A DNA stretch of 7,835 bases from Rhodospirillales bacterium (GTDB taxonomy: Bacteria; Pseudomonadota; Gammaproteobacteria; Steroidobacterales; Rariloculaceae). The translations under genes were made by a program, and so were the position numbers. Numbering within the stretch: the stretch's first letter is position 1; every line of letters begins with the position of its first letter. The stretch spans positions 1-7,835 of the forward strand of contig JAHEEO010000146.1 of assembly GCA_024640665.1 (NCBI GenBank), read 5' to 3'. Below, piece by piece: positions 1 through 5,960 of this stretch. The notes below the pieces were generated by a model. The model saw only the letters and a program-made list of their open reading frames with translations, was not told the origin of the DNA and did not search any database.

Positions 1-318
1 AAACGCGCCTGATAAGCCACCGACAAAGCCCGGAATACCGCCTTCGCCGAAGGCCATCGAGTAACCGACTGCAATCCACACGATAGAAATGACACAGCAA
101 ATCGCAAAACACTGCATGAGCACGGACAGGACATTGCGGCTACGCACCAAGCCCGCATAAAACAAGGCCAAACCCGGCAGCGTCATGAACAACACCAGCG
201 CTGTGGAAGTCAAAATCCAAGCGGTGTCGCCGCTATCCACTGTCTGGGCCGAAACTAGGCCCGGGGCAAGCTGCGCAAAAAAGAGAACCAACGCCGACAG
301 GCGCAATTTGTTTTTCAT
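1..318 (-). CDS. amtB: Ammonium transporter AmtB, N-terminal part (cut by window edge)
   Basis: This is an inner-membrane channel that conducts ammonium/ammonia into the cell and is gated by the P-II protein GlnK. Only the first 106 codons are present; the gene runs off the left edge in frame. The translation begins MKNKLRLSALVLFFAQ, and residues 1-24 form a signal peptide with likely cleavage after VSA. TM1 follows (about 34-58), with the family sequence TALVLFMTLPGLALFYAGLV, then RSRNVLSVL and TM2 (about 63-90) ending GYSMAFGEG. These segments match the start of E. coli AmtB closely. The start codon at 318 follows a G8 run that serves as an unusual ribosome binding site. glnK lies 39 bp upstream on the same strand, so the two are probably cotranscribed. 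Identity is seen directly; gating by GlnK is known for the family. Confidence 0.95.
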   Translation of the reverse strand, partial: MKNKLRLSALVLFFAQLAPGLVSAQTVDSGDTAWILTSTALVLFMTLPGLALFYAGLVRSRNVLSVLMQCFAICCVISIVWIAVGYSMAFGEGGIPGFVGGLSGAF

Positions 319-322
319 TTAT

Positions 323-330
323 CCCCCCCC
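323..330 (-). promoter_or_regulatory. G8 ribosome binding tract of amtB
   Basis: On the minus strand the amtB start is preceded by CCTT, eight consecutive G residues, then ATAA and the ATG. The run is the only purine-rich element at Shine-Dalgarno distance, so it must provide the anti-SD pairing. Homopolymers of this length can slip during replication, which would alter SD spacing without touching the coding frame. Confidence 0.55.
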
Positions 331-357
331 AAGGAGAACATTACCAATCCGTCATCT

Positions 358-696
358 TTAGATGGCCTGATCCCCGGTTTCGCCAGTACGAATCCGATGC
401 ACCTGCTCCAAGTCGGTCACGAAGATCTTGCCGTCACCTACCTTGCCGGTCTTCGCCGTCTCAGAAATAGCTTCGATGACGCGGTCAAGCAACTCGTCAC
501 TGACCGCAATTTCAAGCTTAACTTTCGGTAGAAAATCAACAACATACTCGGCTCCGCGATAGAGCTCAGTATGCCCGCGCTGACGCCCGAACCCTTTGAC
601 CTCGGTTACGGTCATGCCCTGTATTCCGACGTCGGCCAAGCCGTTGCGGACGTCATCCAGCCGAAACGGCTTAATTACTGCTGTAATTAGCTTCAT
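358..696 (-). CDS. glnK: Nitrogen regulatory protein P-II (GlnK type)
   Basis: This is a 112-aa cytoplasmic signalling protein, the standard P-II length. P-II trimers sense 2-oxoglutarate, ATP and ADP, and in this family control AmtB and nitrogen-regulation partners. The N-terminus MKLITAVIKPFRLDDVR is typical. The T-loop carries the uridylylation signature YRGAEY at 46-51, with Tyr51 as the modifiable residue. The C-terminal signature TGKVGDGKIFV spans 83-93, and basic residues near 101-103 (RIR) match the nucleotide-binding site. The ATG at 696 was chosen because it aligns with the family N-terminus and has a G6 ribosome binding run at 701-706; the longer upstream open frame has no P-II similarity. 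It precedes amtB by 39 bp, the usual glnK-amtB order. I call it GlnK rather than GlnB from that linkage. No sigma-54 promoter is obvious upstream. Confidence 0.96.
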   Translation of the reverse strand: MKLITAVIKPFRLDDVRNGLADVGIQGMTVTEVKGFGRQRGHTELYRGAEYVVDFLPKVKLEIAVSDELLDRVIEAISETAKTGKVGDGKIFVTDLEQVHRIRTGETGDQAI

Positions 697-700
697 GAAT

Positions 701-706
701 CCCCCC
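701..706 (-). promoter_or_regulatory. G6 ribosome binding site of glnK
   Basis: The minus strand reads AGGGGGG, then ATTC, then the ATG at 696. This is good SD spacing and decides the glnK start. The poly-G style resembles the amtB site downstream. Confidence 0.6.
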
Positions 707-730
707 TGATCCCGTATTTGCGAGTTATAC

Positions 731-746
731 CGCCGACGATTCGGCG
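731..746. repeat. Short inverted repeat in the glnK/msrP divergent spacer
   Basis: CGCCGA, a 4-base loop CGAT, then TCGGCG form a perfect 6-bp GC-rich hairpin. It lies 35-50 bp upstream of the glnK start, between a weak TACAAT -10-like element (777-772, minus strand) and the gene, so it would fall in the glnK leader if that promoter is real. It could be an operator or an RNA hairpin. There is no T-run, so it is not a standard terminator. No convincing -35 or sigma-54 element was seen for either gene in the 697-861 spacer. Confidence 0.35.
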
Positions 747-848
747 AATTGTGTATTCTTAGGCTGCGATGATTGTAGCGAAGTATTACATACGGGGGCA
801 CCGCCCAGGCGCGCAATGCATCCGGACCCGATTGGCAACCCACTAAAC

Positions 849-853
849 GGTGA
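849..853 (+). promoter_or_regulatory. Ribosome binding site of msrP (decides the start)
   Basis: GGTGA lies 8 bases before the ATG at 862. An alternative in-frame GTG at 850 sits inside this SD-like sequence and has no SD of its own, which favours initiation at 862. Confidence 0.55.
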
Positions 854-861
854 CAGCGACC

Positions 862-1809
862 ATGAGTAAGACGACAAACCAAATCAAGCCATCCGAGATC
901 ACCCCAGAGTCGGCGTTCCTGAGCAGAAGGAGATTGTTGAAGTCGGCTGCCGCAGCAGGCCTCATACCTGCAATTGGATGCGATGCCGCACAAATCCCCG
1001 CTGACGGCGATTTTTCAAACCTGAAAGCATGGCCGAGCTCGGTTACCGAGGCGCCAAACTCGTACGAAGACATTACTCAATACAACAATTATTACGAGTT
1101 CGGCACCGGCAAAGAAGACCCAGCTCGCAACGCGCATACCTTAGTTACAAGCCCGTGGACAGTTGAAGTTACTGGCGAAGCTGAGAAAACGGGCAAGTAT
1201 GCACTCGAAGATATTTTGCAGCCGCACACGCTCGAGGACCGCATCTATCGATTTCGTTGCGTAGAAGCCTGGTCAATGATCGTTCCTTGGGTTGGCTTTC
1301 CGCTCGGCGATTTACTGGCCCGCTTCCAGCCCAACTCCCAGGCCAAGTACGTACAGTTCTTTACGCTCAACGATCCGAATCAGATGCCCGGCGTACGGCG
1401 TAATGTGCTGCAGTGGCCATACCGCGAAGGGCTCACGATCGCGGAGGCAATGAACCCGCTTACGCTATTGACGGTAGGCGTATATGGCAAAGTGCTGCCG
1501 AACCAAAACGGCGCGCCTTTGCGCTTGATCGTGCCATGGAAATACGGGTTCAAGAGCATTAAGTCAATCGTGCGCATCCATTTCACCGACCGGATGCCGC
1601 AGACGAGCTGGAACATGTCACAACCGAGCGAATACGGCTTCTATTCGAATGTGAACCCCAACGTCGACCACCCGCGCTGGAGTCAGGCCAGTGAGCGGAG
1701 GCTCGGTTCCAGCTTATTCAGTTCGCGCATACCGACACTCATGTTCAATGGTTATGCAGACGAGGTAGGCGATCTCTATCGAGGCCTCAATCTCGTGGAA
1801 AACTTCTGA
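862..1809 (+). CDS. msrP: MsrP, periplasmic protein-methionine-sulfoxide reductase, molybdopterin catalytic subunit
   Basis: This 315-aa protein reduces oxidised methionines in periplasmic proteins using a molybdenum cofactor and electrons from MsrQ. The N-terminus carries a twin-arginine signal, SRRRLLKSAAAAGLIPA, so it should be exported folded by Tat. The early core reads YNNYYEFGTGKEDPA. The catalytic cysteine, which ligates Mo in the family, is Cys133 in YRFRCVEAWSMIVPWVG. Further conserved blocks are TVGVYGKVLPNQNGAP, RLIVPWKYGFKSIKSIV, NVNPNVDHPRWSQASERR and the terminal LYRGLNLVENF. These line up with E. coli MsrP (YedY) along nearly its full length. The GTG at 850 would add four residues; the ATG at 862 is preferred because GGTGA precedes it. 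msrQ follows after 25 bp, making a two-gene operon. Function is inferred from strong family similarity and operon context. Confidence 0.96.
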   Translation: MSKTTNQIKPSEITPESAFLSRRRLLKSAAAAGLIPAIGCDAAQIPADGDFSNLKAWPSSVTEAPNSYEDITQYNNYYEFGTGKEDPARNAHTLVTSPWTVEVTGEAEKTGKYALEDILQPHTLEDRIYRFRCVEAWSMIVPWVGFPLGDLLARFQPNSQAKYVQFFTLNDPNQMPGVRRNVLQWPYREGLTIAEAMNPLTLLTVGVYGKVLPNQNGAPLRLIVPWKYGFKSIKSIVRIHFTDRMPQTSWNMSQPSEYGFYSNVNPNVDHPRWSQASERRLGSSLFSSRIPTLMFNGYADEVGDLYRGLNLVENF

Positions 1810-1834
1810 ATCTGGCTAGCCTTTAGGCGGTGCG

Positions 1835-2455
1835 ATGACTGGCGTCCAACGCGGCTTCTCAAAAGTCGCATTGTTTGCGGTGTGTATCACACCATTCATT
1901 CTCGTCGTGATGCGTGCCGTTGAAGTCATGGGGATGTCGCTTGGGCCGAACCCGGTGACGGAGCTCTTGCATACCATGGGTAAGACCAGCCTCAATATTT
2001 TATTGATCACGCTGACCATCTCTCCCGCGCGCAGACTGACCAAGATCAATGCGCTCGTCATTTATCGTCGTATGCTGGGGCTATTCAGTTTCTTCTACTT
2101 GGTGGTGCATTTTTGCGCTTACGCCGTACTCGATTTGGGACTGGCATGGTCGACACTGTATGTTGATATTACGCAGCGTCCTTACATCACGGTGGGTATG
2201 CTTGCGCTAGCGTTAATGATCCCGCTTGCTGTCACGTCCACGCGCGGCATGCAACGCAGGCTAAAAAGAAAGTGGCTGACACTGCATCGAACCGTCTATG
2301 CGATCGGCATACTCGCCGTCACGCACTATATGTGGCAAACCAAATTGGATCTTCTGGAGCCGCTTATCTATTCGCTGATACTGGCTATTTTACTAGGTGA
2401 GCGGCTGGCAAGAAGACTACATCGGCGCCATGTCAATGCGCACAGGCCCGCTTAG
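1835..2455 (+). CDS. msrQ: MsrQ, haem-binding membrane subunit of the MsrPQ system
   Basis: This 206-aa integral membrane protein of the ferric-reductase-like family passes electrons from the respiratory chain or flavin reductase to periplasmic MsrP. Hydrophobic helices are visible around 11-30, 45-62, 80-100, 115-133, 150-168 and 173-187. Candidate haem-ligand histidines are His92 (LVVHFCAY), His151 (LTLHRTVY) and His164 (AVTHYMW), placed as expected for the family. The family blocks GKTSLNILLITLTISPARR and RRMLGLFSFFYLVVHF are present. The ATG at 1835 follows AGGCGG at 1825-1830. The gene ends in tandem stops (TAG then TAA), and its last 4 bp overlap the end of the convergent SH3-protein gene. 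No terminator hairpin is visible between the two. Confidence 0.95.
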   Translation: MTGVQRGFSKVALFAVCITPFILVVMRAVEVMGMSLGPNPVTELLHTMGKTSLNILLITLTISPARRLTKINALVIYRRMLGLFSFFYLVVHFCAYAVLDLGLAWSTLYVDITQRPYITVGMLALALMIPLAVTSTRGMQRRLKRKWLTLHRTVYAIGILAVTHYMWQTKLDLLEPLIYSLILAILLGERLARRLHRRHVNAHRPA

Positions 2456-3048
2456 TAAACCCGAAAGCCCGCGTGACGATGCCTTACATACGCGTCGAGT
2501 ACCCATAGGCCAAGAAAGAAACCGCCCAACAGGGCAACGCCAAAAGCGGCTGCAGCCCATTTTGCCGGCACAGCTCCGCGATAGGTTTCAAGGCGTGATT
2601 CCAATTCATCGTTCTCAACGGTCAATTGGGCAACCGAAGACTCCAATGCAACTGTTCGCCCGACCGTCGAGTCGGCGTCATTGAGCAAATGCTGCAGCTC
2701 GGATTCCGCTACTGCTTGGGCCGTTCGTGCGGCTGCCAATTCAGCTCGCATCCGCTCGAGCTCAGACGCCGACTCGGCGACGATCAGCGCCGCCGGTTTG
2801 TCACTAACGAGATAGGCTGATTTGACCCAGCCCTGGGTGCCGTCTTTGGTGACAACCTCAGCAAAGTTGGGTAGGCGCTGCAGAATGTCCAGCTCGGAAC
2901 CGCTTACCAAAGTCTGAAATGGCCTATCACTGGTATCTTGCGCAGCATGTAAGCCAAGTCGCAAGATGTCAGTCACATAGGCTGTCTCAGCATACGCCAT
3001 TGGCGTCAGCATAATGACCAATAAACCACTTAAGGATAGTTTTTTCAT
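2452..3048 (-). CDS. Exported SH3b protein with coiled coil and C-terminal membrane anchor (YgiM/TIGR04211-like)
   Basis: This is a 198-aa protein. Residues 1-20 form a signal peptide with an AYA cleavage site before ETAYV. Residues 21-82 look like a bacterial SH3 (SH3b) domain, with VTDILRLGLHA, LVSGSELDIL and the terminal GTQGWVKSAYL pattern. Residues 92-155 are a Glu/Arg/Ala-rich coiled coil (for example ELERMRAELAAA). One transmembrane helix follows at about 164-184, then a short basic tail (RHRHAGFRVY). This order matches the gammaproteobacterial 'SH3 and anchor domain' family that includes E. coli YgiM. SH3b domains often bind peptidoglycan, so a cell-envelope role is likely, but the exact function is unknown. 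The start at 3048 has GAGAGG six bases upstream. A strong promoter lies in the spacer behind it, so it is probably transcribed independently of the GGDEF-EAL gene. Confidence 0.85.
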   Translation of the reverse strand: MKKLSLSGLLVIMLTPMAYAETAYVTDILRLGLHAAQDTSDRPFQTLVSGSELDILQRLPNFAEVVTKDGTQGWVKSAYLVSDKPAALIVAESASELERMRAELAAARTAQAVAESELQHLLNDADSTVGRTVALESSVAQLTVENDELESRLETYRGAVPAKWAAAAFGVALLGGFFLGLWVLDAYVRHRHAGFRVY

Positions 3049-3086
3049 GGCAAGCCTCTCGGCATGATTGAATTGTCTGACGCCAG

Positions 3087-3115
3087 ATTATAGAAGAGCG
3101 TCACGACACTGCCAT
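3087..3115 (-). promoter_or_regulatory. Predicted sigma-70 promoter of the SH3b-anchor gene
   Basis: On the minus strand ATGGCA (-35, 3115-3110, 4 of 6 consensus) is followed by a 17-bp spacer and a perfect TATAAT (-10, 3092-3087). A start near 3080 would give a leader of about 32 nt ending in the GAGAGG ribosome binding site. It lies in the 83-bp gap after the GGDEF-EAL stop codon. Confidence 0.65.
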
Positions 3116-3131
3116 GTGACCGAAGTCCGCC

Positions 3132-5303
3132 CTAGAGCGCTTCCTCTGCCAAATCAGCCCCAAGAATGGCTTCAGCAGGGCGCGGACGGCCGAAATGGAA
3201 GCCTTGACCGAAATTAATATCCAAGTCCTGCAAGCGCTTAGCGAGGCTCTCCGACTCCACGTGTTCCGCAATTGTGAATACTCCGAGGATTTCTGCTGCC
3301 TTGGCAATCCCCTTAATTACCGACTCGGCATATTTGTCATCCTCTATCCTACGGATCAGACTGCCGTCTATCTTCAGATACTGAACCGGCAGATCTTTCA
3401 GATCTGCGAATGAACTCAAGCGAACGCCAAAATCGTCTAAGCCCACTTGACAACCGGCATCCCGCATCTCACGCATGAAGGGAGCCGCCAGCTTAACGTG
3501 CTCAATCGCGACTGATTCTCGCAAATCGAATCGAAACAACTGTGCTGGCAGGCCGGCCGCAGCAATTTCATTGAGTGCAAAATCAACGAAGCCACTGCCA
3601 TCGAGCGACTGCATAGATACATTCAGCGTGATCTGATGGGCTGGCTGCGGATATTGCGCACCCGTTTCTCGCAGTATCTGGATCGTGTTTGTCAGCACCC
3701 AACGATCAATCGCGCCCATTAAATTGCAGCGATGCGCCAAGTCCAGAAACTTGGCCGGGGCGAGAAGATTGCCGCCCTTGTCAACCATGCGCAGCAGAAT
3801 CTCTTGGCCCATGATCTCACCGGTGCTGATCGATAAGCCAACCAGCGGCTGTGCCTGGAGCCTAAACTCATTGTTCGCTATTGCCATCTGCAGCATCTCG
3901 GCGACATGCGGCCGACTTGAAGATCGGCGGCGTTCGATGACCGGTTCTTTGCTCACAGCCACACAGTTGCCGCCTAAGTTCTTTGCGTCCTTGCAAGCGA
4001 TTTCCGCTGCTGCCAGAAAATGAGAGAAAACCTGAGCTTGCCCGGCCGACCCGACCAAACCTATTGATACAGTGGCTTGCAGACTCTGCTGTTCGCGCAG
4101 ATAGCTCAGTCCCGCCATGCGATCCACGACGCTCTGCGCCACCGCGTTTGCCTCGGCAAGCTCCATGCCCGGCAGAAATACGGCAAAGCGGTCACCGGCC
4201 AGTCGGCTCGCCATATCTATCGGCCGAAGCTGCTGCTGCACGGCTTCGGCAAGCCTCTGGATGACTTCATCACCGGACTGATAACCAAACGCCTCATTTA
4301 TCGACTGCAGGCGATCCAAGTCGATATAGAGCAGCACATGTTTGTGCTCATCGGGTTTGCGCAGCGCTGCCTGCACGCGTGATTCAAAAATGACCTTATT
4401 CGGCAGGCCGGTCAACGAATCGTGCCGGCTATTCATAATGGCGACGACACGGCGGGCAATAAACTCGAGGATGCGCACATCCTTGAGGTCGAAGTCGGGC
4501 TGCTCCGGTTCGCGAAATAACGCGAGTACGCCGGTCACCGCATCGTTTGCATCATGTATGGGACAGGACAAGATCTTGTACGAAGGCGCGTCAGACTTCG
4601 TACCAACGTGGTTGACCAGCATTGTTCGATTATTGAGCTGCGCCCATGCAAGCAAATTCTTCTGAGTACGGCTCAAAAGCTCATTAGAAACGAGCGTATC
4701 GTCGCCATCGACATCCCAGGTTACGACGATGTTCTTGTCGGTATTTATCAGCGCGCCTACTGCGCAACGCAGGTGTTCCACAGAATGGCGCACGAGCCGA
4801 TGCAGCGGCGACGGACCCGCCGGATTGTCTTCGTCGACGCCCATCAGGAGATCGAGTGCGCTGTCGTGATTAGCTGGCGCTATTTCGATCGAATGCTCAA
4901 GCTCTAAACAGTTCTCGAGGCAGCGCAGAACGGGTCTGAGCAAGCCCCGGACGACGGTTTCATTCCAAGCCGTGCGGGAAGGGCCCAGTTCGACGACAAC
5001 ACAGCCGAGGCCGTGACCGCCAGACTGCAAGAAAGCTAAGTAGGCCGCTTGCCCAGAACTGGTCTCATGGATTCTGCCTTCGTCGTGCACTCCTCGAGAT
5101 TCGAGCTGCTGGATCAATTCCCGAACTTCCGGACGTTCATAACCGTCCGAACACCAGTTCAGCTCTTTGGCTGCATCGTAAATGGCAACCGATGTGGAAC
5201 GCGGCAACAACATCTTTATGAGCTGCGCATAGGGCGCATAAACTCGAGATGCGATAACTGCATCTGGTTCATCGGCGGGAAGCTCGACAACGGCTTCGGA
5301 CAT
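3132..5303 (-). CDS. GAF-like/degenerate GGDEF/EAL c-di-GMP signalling protein
   Basis: This is a 723-aa cytoplasmic protein with no signal peptide or membrane helix. Residues about 22-135 and 165-290 look like two GAF-type sensor regions (the second with LSCPIHDANDAVTGVLALF); this assignment is tentative. The GGDEF domain spans about 294-450, starting with the intact HDSLTGLPN block. Its signature is AGDRF (369-373), where the catalytic Glu is replaced by Arg, so cyclase activity is doubtful. The inhibitory I-site RPID (360-363) is kept at the right spacing. The EAL domain spans about 468-715. Metal and catalytic positions read Glu501 (EILLR), Asn561, Asp593 (usually Glu), Glu596, Asp623-Asp624, Lys644, Glu680 and Gln700, with spacing matching well-studied EAL enzymes. 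It is therefore probably a c-di-GMP phosphodiesterase or binding effector. The start at 5303 has GAGGT 11 bases upstream, a slightly long spacing. It follows the 128-aa gene after 110 bp. Confidence 0.9.
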   Translation of the reverse strand: MSEAVVELPADEPDAVIASRVYAPYAQLIKMLLPRSTSVAIYDAAKELNWCSDGYERPEVRELIQQLESRGVHDEGRIHETSSGQAAYLAFLQSGGHGLGCVVVELGPSRTAWNETVVRGLLRPVLRCLENCLELEHSIEIAPANHDSALDLLMGVDEDNPAGPSPLHRLVRHSVEHLRCAVGALINTDKNIVVTWDVDGDDTLVSNELLSRTQKNLLAWAQLNNRTMLVNHVGTKSDAPSYKILSCPIHDANDAVTGVLALFREPEQPDFDLKDVRILEFIARRVVAIMNSRHDSLTGLPNKVIFESRVQAALRKPDEHKHVLLYIDLDRLQSINEAFGYQSGDEVIQRLAEAVQQQLRPIDMASRLAGDRFAVFLPGMELAEANAVAQSVVDRMAGLSYLREQQSLQATVSIGLVGSAGQAQVFSHFLAAAEIACKDAKNLGGNCVAVSKEPVIERRRSSSRPHVAEMLQMAIANNEFRLQAQPLVGLSISTGEIMGQEILLRMVDKGGNLLAPAKFLDLAHRCNLMGAIDRWVLTNTIQILRETGAQYPQPAHQITLNVSMQSLDGSGFVDFALNEIAAAGLPAQLFRFDLRESVAIEHVKLAAPFMREMRDAGCQVGLDDFGVRLSSFADLKDLPVQYLKIDGSLIRRIEDDKYAESVIKGIAKAAEILGVFTIAEHVESESLAKRLQDLDINFGQGFHFGRPRPAEAILGADLAEEAL

Positions 5304-5353
5304 GGGAGACGGACACCTCGCGGAATACCCGTTGATACTGCGCGAGCGCGGTT

Positions 5354-5375
5354 TCTAAGTCGATGATCTAAGTCG
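5354..5375. repeat. Tandem 9-bp direct repeat upstream of the GGDEF-EAL gene
   Basis: TCTAAGTCG occurs at 5354-5362 and again at 5367-5375, separated by ATGA, giving a period of 13 bp. It sits 51-72 bp before the GGDEF-EAL start, where a regulator binding direct repeats could act on its promoter. No convincing -10/-35 pair was recognised here, so an operator role is inference. Confidence 0.4.
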
Positions 5376-5413
5376 CAATTCGGCCCATTGGGCGGGTAAC
5401 GAATGACAGCGAA

Positions 5414-5800
5414 TTATGTCTTCTTGGCCAGGAAGCGGGGAGCAGCCGCGACGCCCCGGTCTACGAACTGCAGCGGCTCATTGACCTTGAGTGGTTCTGA
5501 TCTCGCTTTCTTGCCAAGAATCTCCACAAACATCTCAACGATACTGCGCGCGTGATTGCTGGCTTCTGCAATTGACATTTTTTGGACGGTTGCACGGATA
5601 CTGCTTTGCGGACCAACTGGTCGCTGAGTGTGCATTGCGGCGCTGAGCTTGCAGTAGCGATCCCGAATAATCACCGGCAAATCCTTTTCTCCGAGGTCGG
5701 CTAGGTGACATTCGAAAGCCTGGCCTAGTCGGTGCTTGACCGGACCATCGGCAACAAGAATCTCAACGGCGGCCTGGAACGAGGCTTGAACATGCTTCAT
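5414..5800 (-). CDS. Conserved-looking 128-aa protein of unknown function
   Basis: I do not recognise this with a named family. The protein is soluble, with no signal peptide or membrane helix, and looks mostly helical. Residues 1-58 have amphipathic stretches (VKHRLGQAFECHLADL, LPVIIRDRYCKLSAAM). A motif-like centre at 60-78 reads RPVGPQSSIRATVQKMS and looks like a conserved core. A second helix pair (IAEASNHARSIVEMFVEIL) covers 77-95, and a basic, proline-containing tail ends APRFLAKKT. There are two cysteines (31 and 50). The ATG at 5800 has only a weak purine-rich stretch (AAGAAG) upstream. The gene is in line with, but separated by 160 bp from, the sigma-54 activator, and lies 110 bp before the GGDEF-EAL gene. 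Coding status is supported by clean length, composition similar to the neighbours and tight packing. A link to c-di-GMP or sigma-54 control is only positional. Confidence 0.75.
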   Translation of the reverse strand: MKHVQASFQAAVEILVADGPVKHRLGQAFECHLADLGEKDLPVIIRDRYCKLSAAMHTQRPVGPQSSIRATVQKMSIAEASNHARSIVEMFVEILGKKARSEPLKVNEPLQFVDRGVAAAPRFLAKKT

Positions 5801-5960
5801 TTTTTCTTCTTATATCTCGGTCGTCTAATTATTGTTTTTGTTTTTGAGACCAAATAGTGCTTTGTTGATCAATGCACTATTTACAAAATATATATCAAAT
5901 AATGGGAACCCCGCGCAACTACTTTGAAACTTTAGCTCAATTTAGTTTTTTGGTACTGGA
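5801..5960. other. AT-rich intergenic leader between the sigma-54 activator and the 128-aa gene
   Basis: This 160-bp stretch is strikingly AT-rich compared with the mid-50s %GC coding DNA on both sides. It has T-runs at 5801-5806, 5835-5845 and 5945-5951 and an alternating TA tract at 5889-5895. No gene is supported; a short plus-strand open frame starting here runs into the activator gene antisense. On the minus strand a TG-extended TATATA-like -10 near 5895-5890 is possible but weak. The region must hold the promoter and any operator of the 128-aa gene unless that gene is read through from the activator. Confidence 0.5.
5852..5882. repeat. Perfect 9-bp inverted repeat with internal palindrome
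   Basis: AAATAGTGC (5852-5860) and GCACTATTT (5874-5882) are exact inverted copies flanking a 13-bp spacer. The spacer contains the 8-bp palindrome TTGATCAA (5865-5872). It lies 52-82 bp upstream of the 128-aa gene start. Neither side has a U-run positioned like an intrinsic terminator, so a protein-binding site or leader RNA hairpin is more likely. Confidence 0.55.

Noticed and set aside
850..861. GTG start for msrP adding four residues
   Set aside because: This GTG lies within the GGTGA sequence that serves the ATG at 862 and has no SD of its own.
697..993. Upstream extension of the glnK open frame to 211 aa
   Set aside because: P-II proteins begin at MKLITAVIKPF, which has a G6 ribosome binding site. 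The extra 99 residues have no P-II character and overlap msrP on the other strand.
721..3131. Horizontal transfer or mobile element in the msrPQ/SH3b region
   Set aside because: No inverted terminal repeats, integrase, tRNA or composition break is visible. Gene packing looks native.
3195..5366. Several plus-strand open frames (for example 3685-4023, 4077-4382, 4554-4907, 5049-5366)
   Set aside because: All lie antisense to, or overlap the start of, the GGDEF-EAL gene. They have Cys/Arg/Ser-rich shadow composition and no recognisable domains.
5380..5390. GCCCATTGGGC dyad after the 128-aa gene as a terminator
   Set aside because: The 5-bp arms have a single central base and cannot form a hairpin loop. 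No T-run follows.
5893..5905. IHF-like site TATCAAATAATGG
   Set aside because: It has one mismatch to the core consensus in very AT-rich DNA, where such matches are expected by chance. No sigma-54 promoter lies beside it.
5926..5951. AAACT...AGTTT followed by a T-run as a terminator
   Set aside because: The stem is only 5 AT-rich base pairs around a 12-nt loop and points along the plus strand, where no gene ends.
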